This document shows positions 63,402 through 64,000 of a DNA stretch of 64,000 nt, one piece after another. Under the pieces are notes generated by a model. The model was given only the letters and a program-made list of their open reading frames with translations, made no database searches and was not told the origin of the DNA. The position numbers and the translations under genes are program-made. Origin of the DNA: Segatella copri (GTDB lineage Bacteria > Bacteroidota > Bacteroidia > Bacteroidales > Bacteroidaceae); contig NZ_VZAD01000020.1 of NCBI RefSeq assembly GCF_009495355.1, forward strand, positions 1-64,000, in the 5' to 3' direction. Position 1 is the stretch's first letter; every line of letters starts with the position of its first letter.

Positions 63402-64000
63402 CTAAATGGTTTTATACTGCTCGATGTCGCGCATACCATTGAGGAAGTCACGTGCCTCCATGCGCTTCTTGCCGCTTATCTGAATGGTGTCGAGCTGCAG
63501 CCACTCGTCGGCACAAGCCACGAGCAGGCTCTTGCCCTCTACACGAAGCGAACCCACAGCGATGCCTGCTGCCAGTGCCTTGCCGGTCTTCGTAGTCTTG
63601 AAAACCTTCAGCACCTGAGCCTTGCCGCCCTCCTTCTGTATCTCGGTCCATGCGCCAGGATAAGGCGACAGACCGCGGATGAAGTCGTACACATTCTTGG
63701 CTGGCTGGCCGAAACTGATGCGACAGGTCTCCTTGAAGATTTTGGGTGCATGATGCAGTTCCTGCTGTTCTGCCACCAACTCGTCCTGCGAGATGGAGTC
63801 GATGTTGCCATCGGCAGCTATTAGCTTGTCGATGGTCTTGAGCGCGATACCGGCACCGAGGTGCATCAGTCCGTCGTAGACATACTCCACATCGGCATCG
63901 TCGGGAATAGCGAAAGGCTCCTGCATGATGATGCGTCCGGTGTCGATGTCGTGATCGAGGAAGAAGGTGGTGACACCAGTCTGCGTCTCACCATTGATGA
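63402..64000 (-). CDS. fmt: methionyl-tRNA formyltransferase, C-terminal part
   Basis: Formylates initiator Met-tRNA. The gene runs off the right edge; about 199 codons are visible. The conserved TGVTTFFLDHDIDTG precedes the C-terminal OB-like domain (about the last 100 residues; GLSPYPGAWTEI, RMEARDFLNG). The N-terminal formyl-transferase core with the folate site is outside the window. Confidence 0.93.
   Translation of the reverse strand, partial: INGETQTGVTTFFLDHDIDTGRIIMQEPFAIPDDADVEYVYDGLMHLGAGIALKTIDKLIAADGNIDSISQDELVAEQQELHHAPKIFKETCRISFGQPAKNVYDFIRGLSPYPGAWTEIQKEGGKAQVLKVFKTTKTGKALAAGIAVGSLRVEGKSLLVACADEWLQLDTIQISGKKRMEARDFLNGMRDIEQYKTI

Noticed and set aside
62787..63824. 345-codon plus-strand open frame at the right end
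   Set aside because: It is antisense to tsaC and fmt, both well supported.

Overview
The window looks like chromosome from a Bacteroidota member, most likely a Prevotellaceae (Prevotella/Segatella-like) gut or oral anaerobe. The evidence is the many TAnnTTTGC -7 boxes, often with TTG/TTTG about 20 bp upstream, the lack of Shine-Dalgarno sequences, a long SecA with a C-terminal zinc motif, a fused FeoA-FeoB, an LptC/CorC/PpiD gene group and the overall protein types. The genus is an inference. No rRNA or tRNA gene, CRISPR array or intact transposase was seen.

Layout: 0.4-7.1 kb holds a BadF-type sugar kinase (-), then an MscS channel, kdsA, kdsD and a phospholipase-D-like protein (+), an envelope/Kdo group. 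7.2-18.4 kb is an iron/haem/redox module: two related LuxR-type regulators (one fused to a hemerythrin domain), then a structured leader RNA, an outer-membrane porin-like protein, an imelysin lipoprotein, two di-haem DUF1111 lipoproteins and the CcsBA cytochrome c synthase. Between the last two is a decayed GNAT toxin-antitoxin relic. 18.9-21.9 kb has rny, zapA, a coiled-coil partner and a conserved unknown. 22.2-27.5 kb is an exopolysaccharide start cassette (priming transferase, rfbA, Wzc-type tyrosine kinase, HAD protein). 28-33.8 kb is envelope biogenesis (ppiD-like, corC-like, lptC, outer-membrane protein). 33.9-41.9 kb has a DUF4105 protein, a small secreted protein, secA and feoAB.

42-60 kb is visibly more AT-rich and accessory. 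It starts with relics (truncated LytTR, AbiEii tail), then a four-gene cell-wall group (two GH25 lysozymes, an L,D-transpeptidase and a lipoprotein archaemetzincin) and HicAB. The centrepiece is a co-directional 12-gene block (59.2 down to 46.5 kb): LytTR regulator, FHA/zinc-ribbon membrane protein, acidic calcium-loop-like membrane protein, zinc-ribbon/FHA protein, PP2C phosphatase, Ser/Thr kinase with extracytoplasmic MORN repeats, exported trypsin-like/TPR protease, secreted unknown, three exported Sel1/TPR proteins and two caspase-fold proteins, one broken by an in-frame amber codon. It is preceded by a promoter and a leader whose short ORF runs through the 5' arm of a terminator hairpin. 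I regard this block as the best candidate for a poorly described system: phospho-Thr signalling wired to extracytoplasmic proteases and solenoid proteins.

60-64 kb returns to ordinary genes: an MFS transporter, an SGNH hydrolase, a Sua5/YrdC protein and the C-terminal part of fmt. Several unusual repeat families sit between genes: a 63-bp triple-palindrome element present twice, a five-fold palindrome array, a recurring GTGTGTCA terminator hairpin and locus-specific short tandem repeats.
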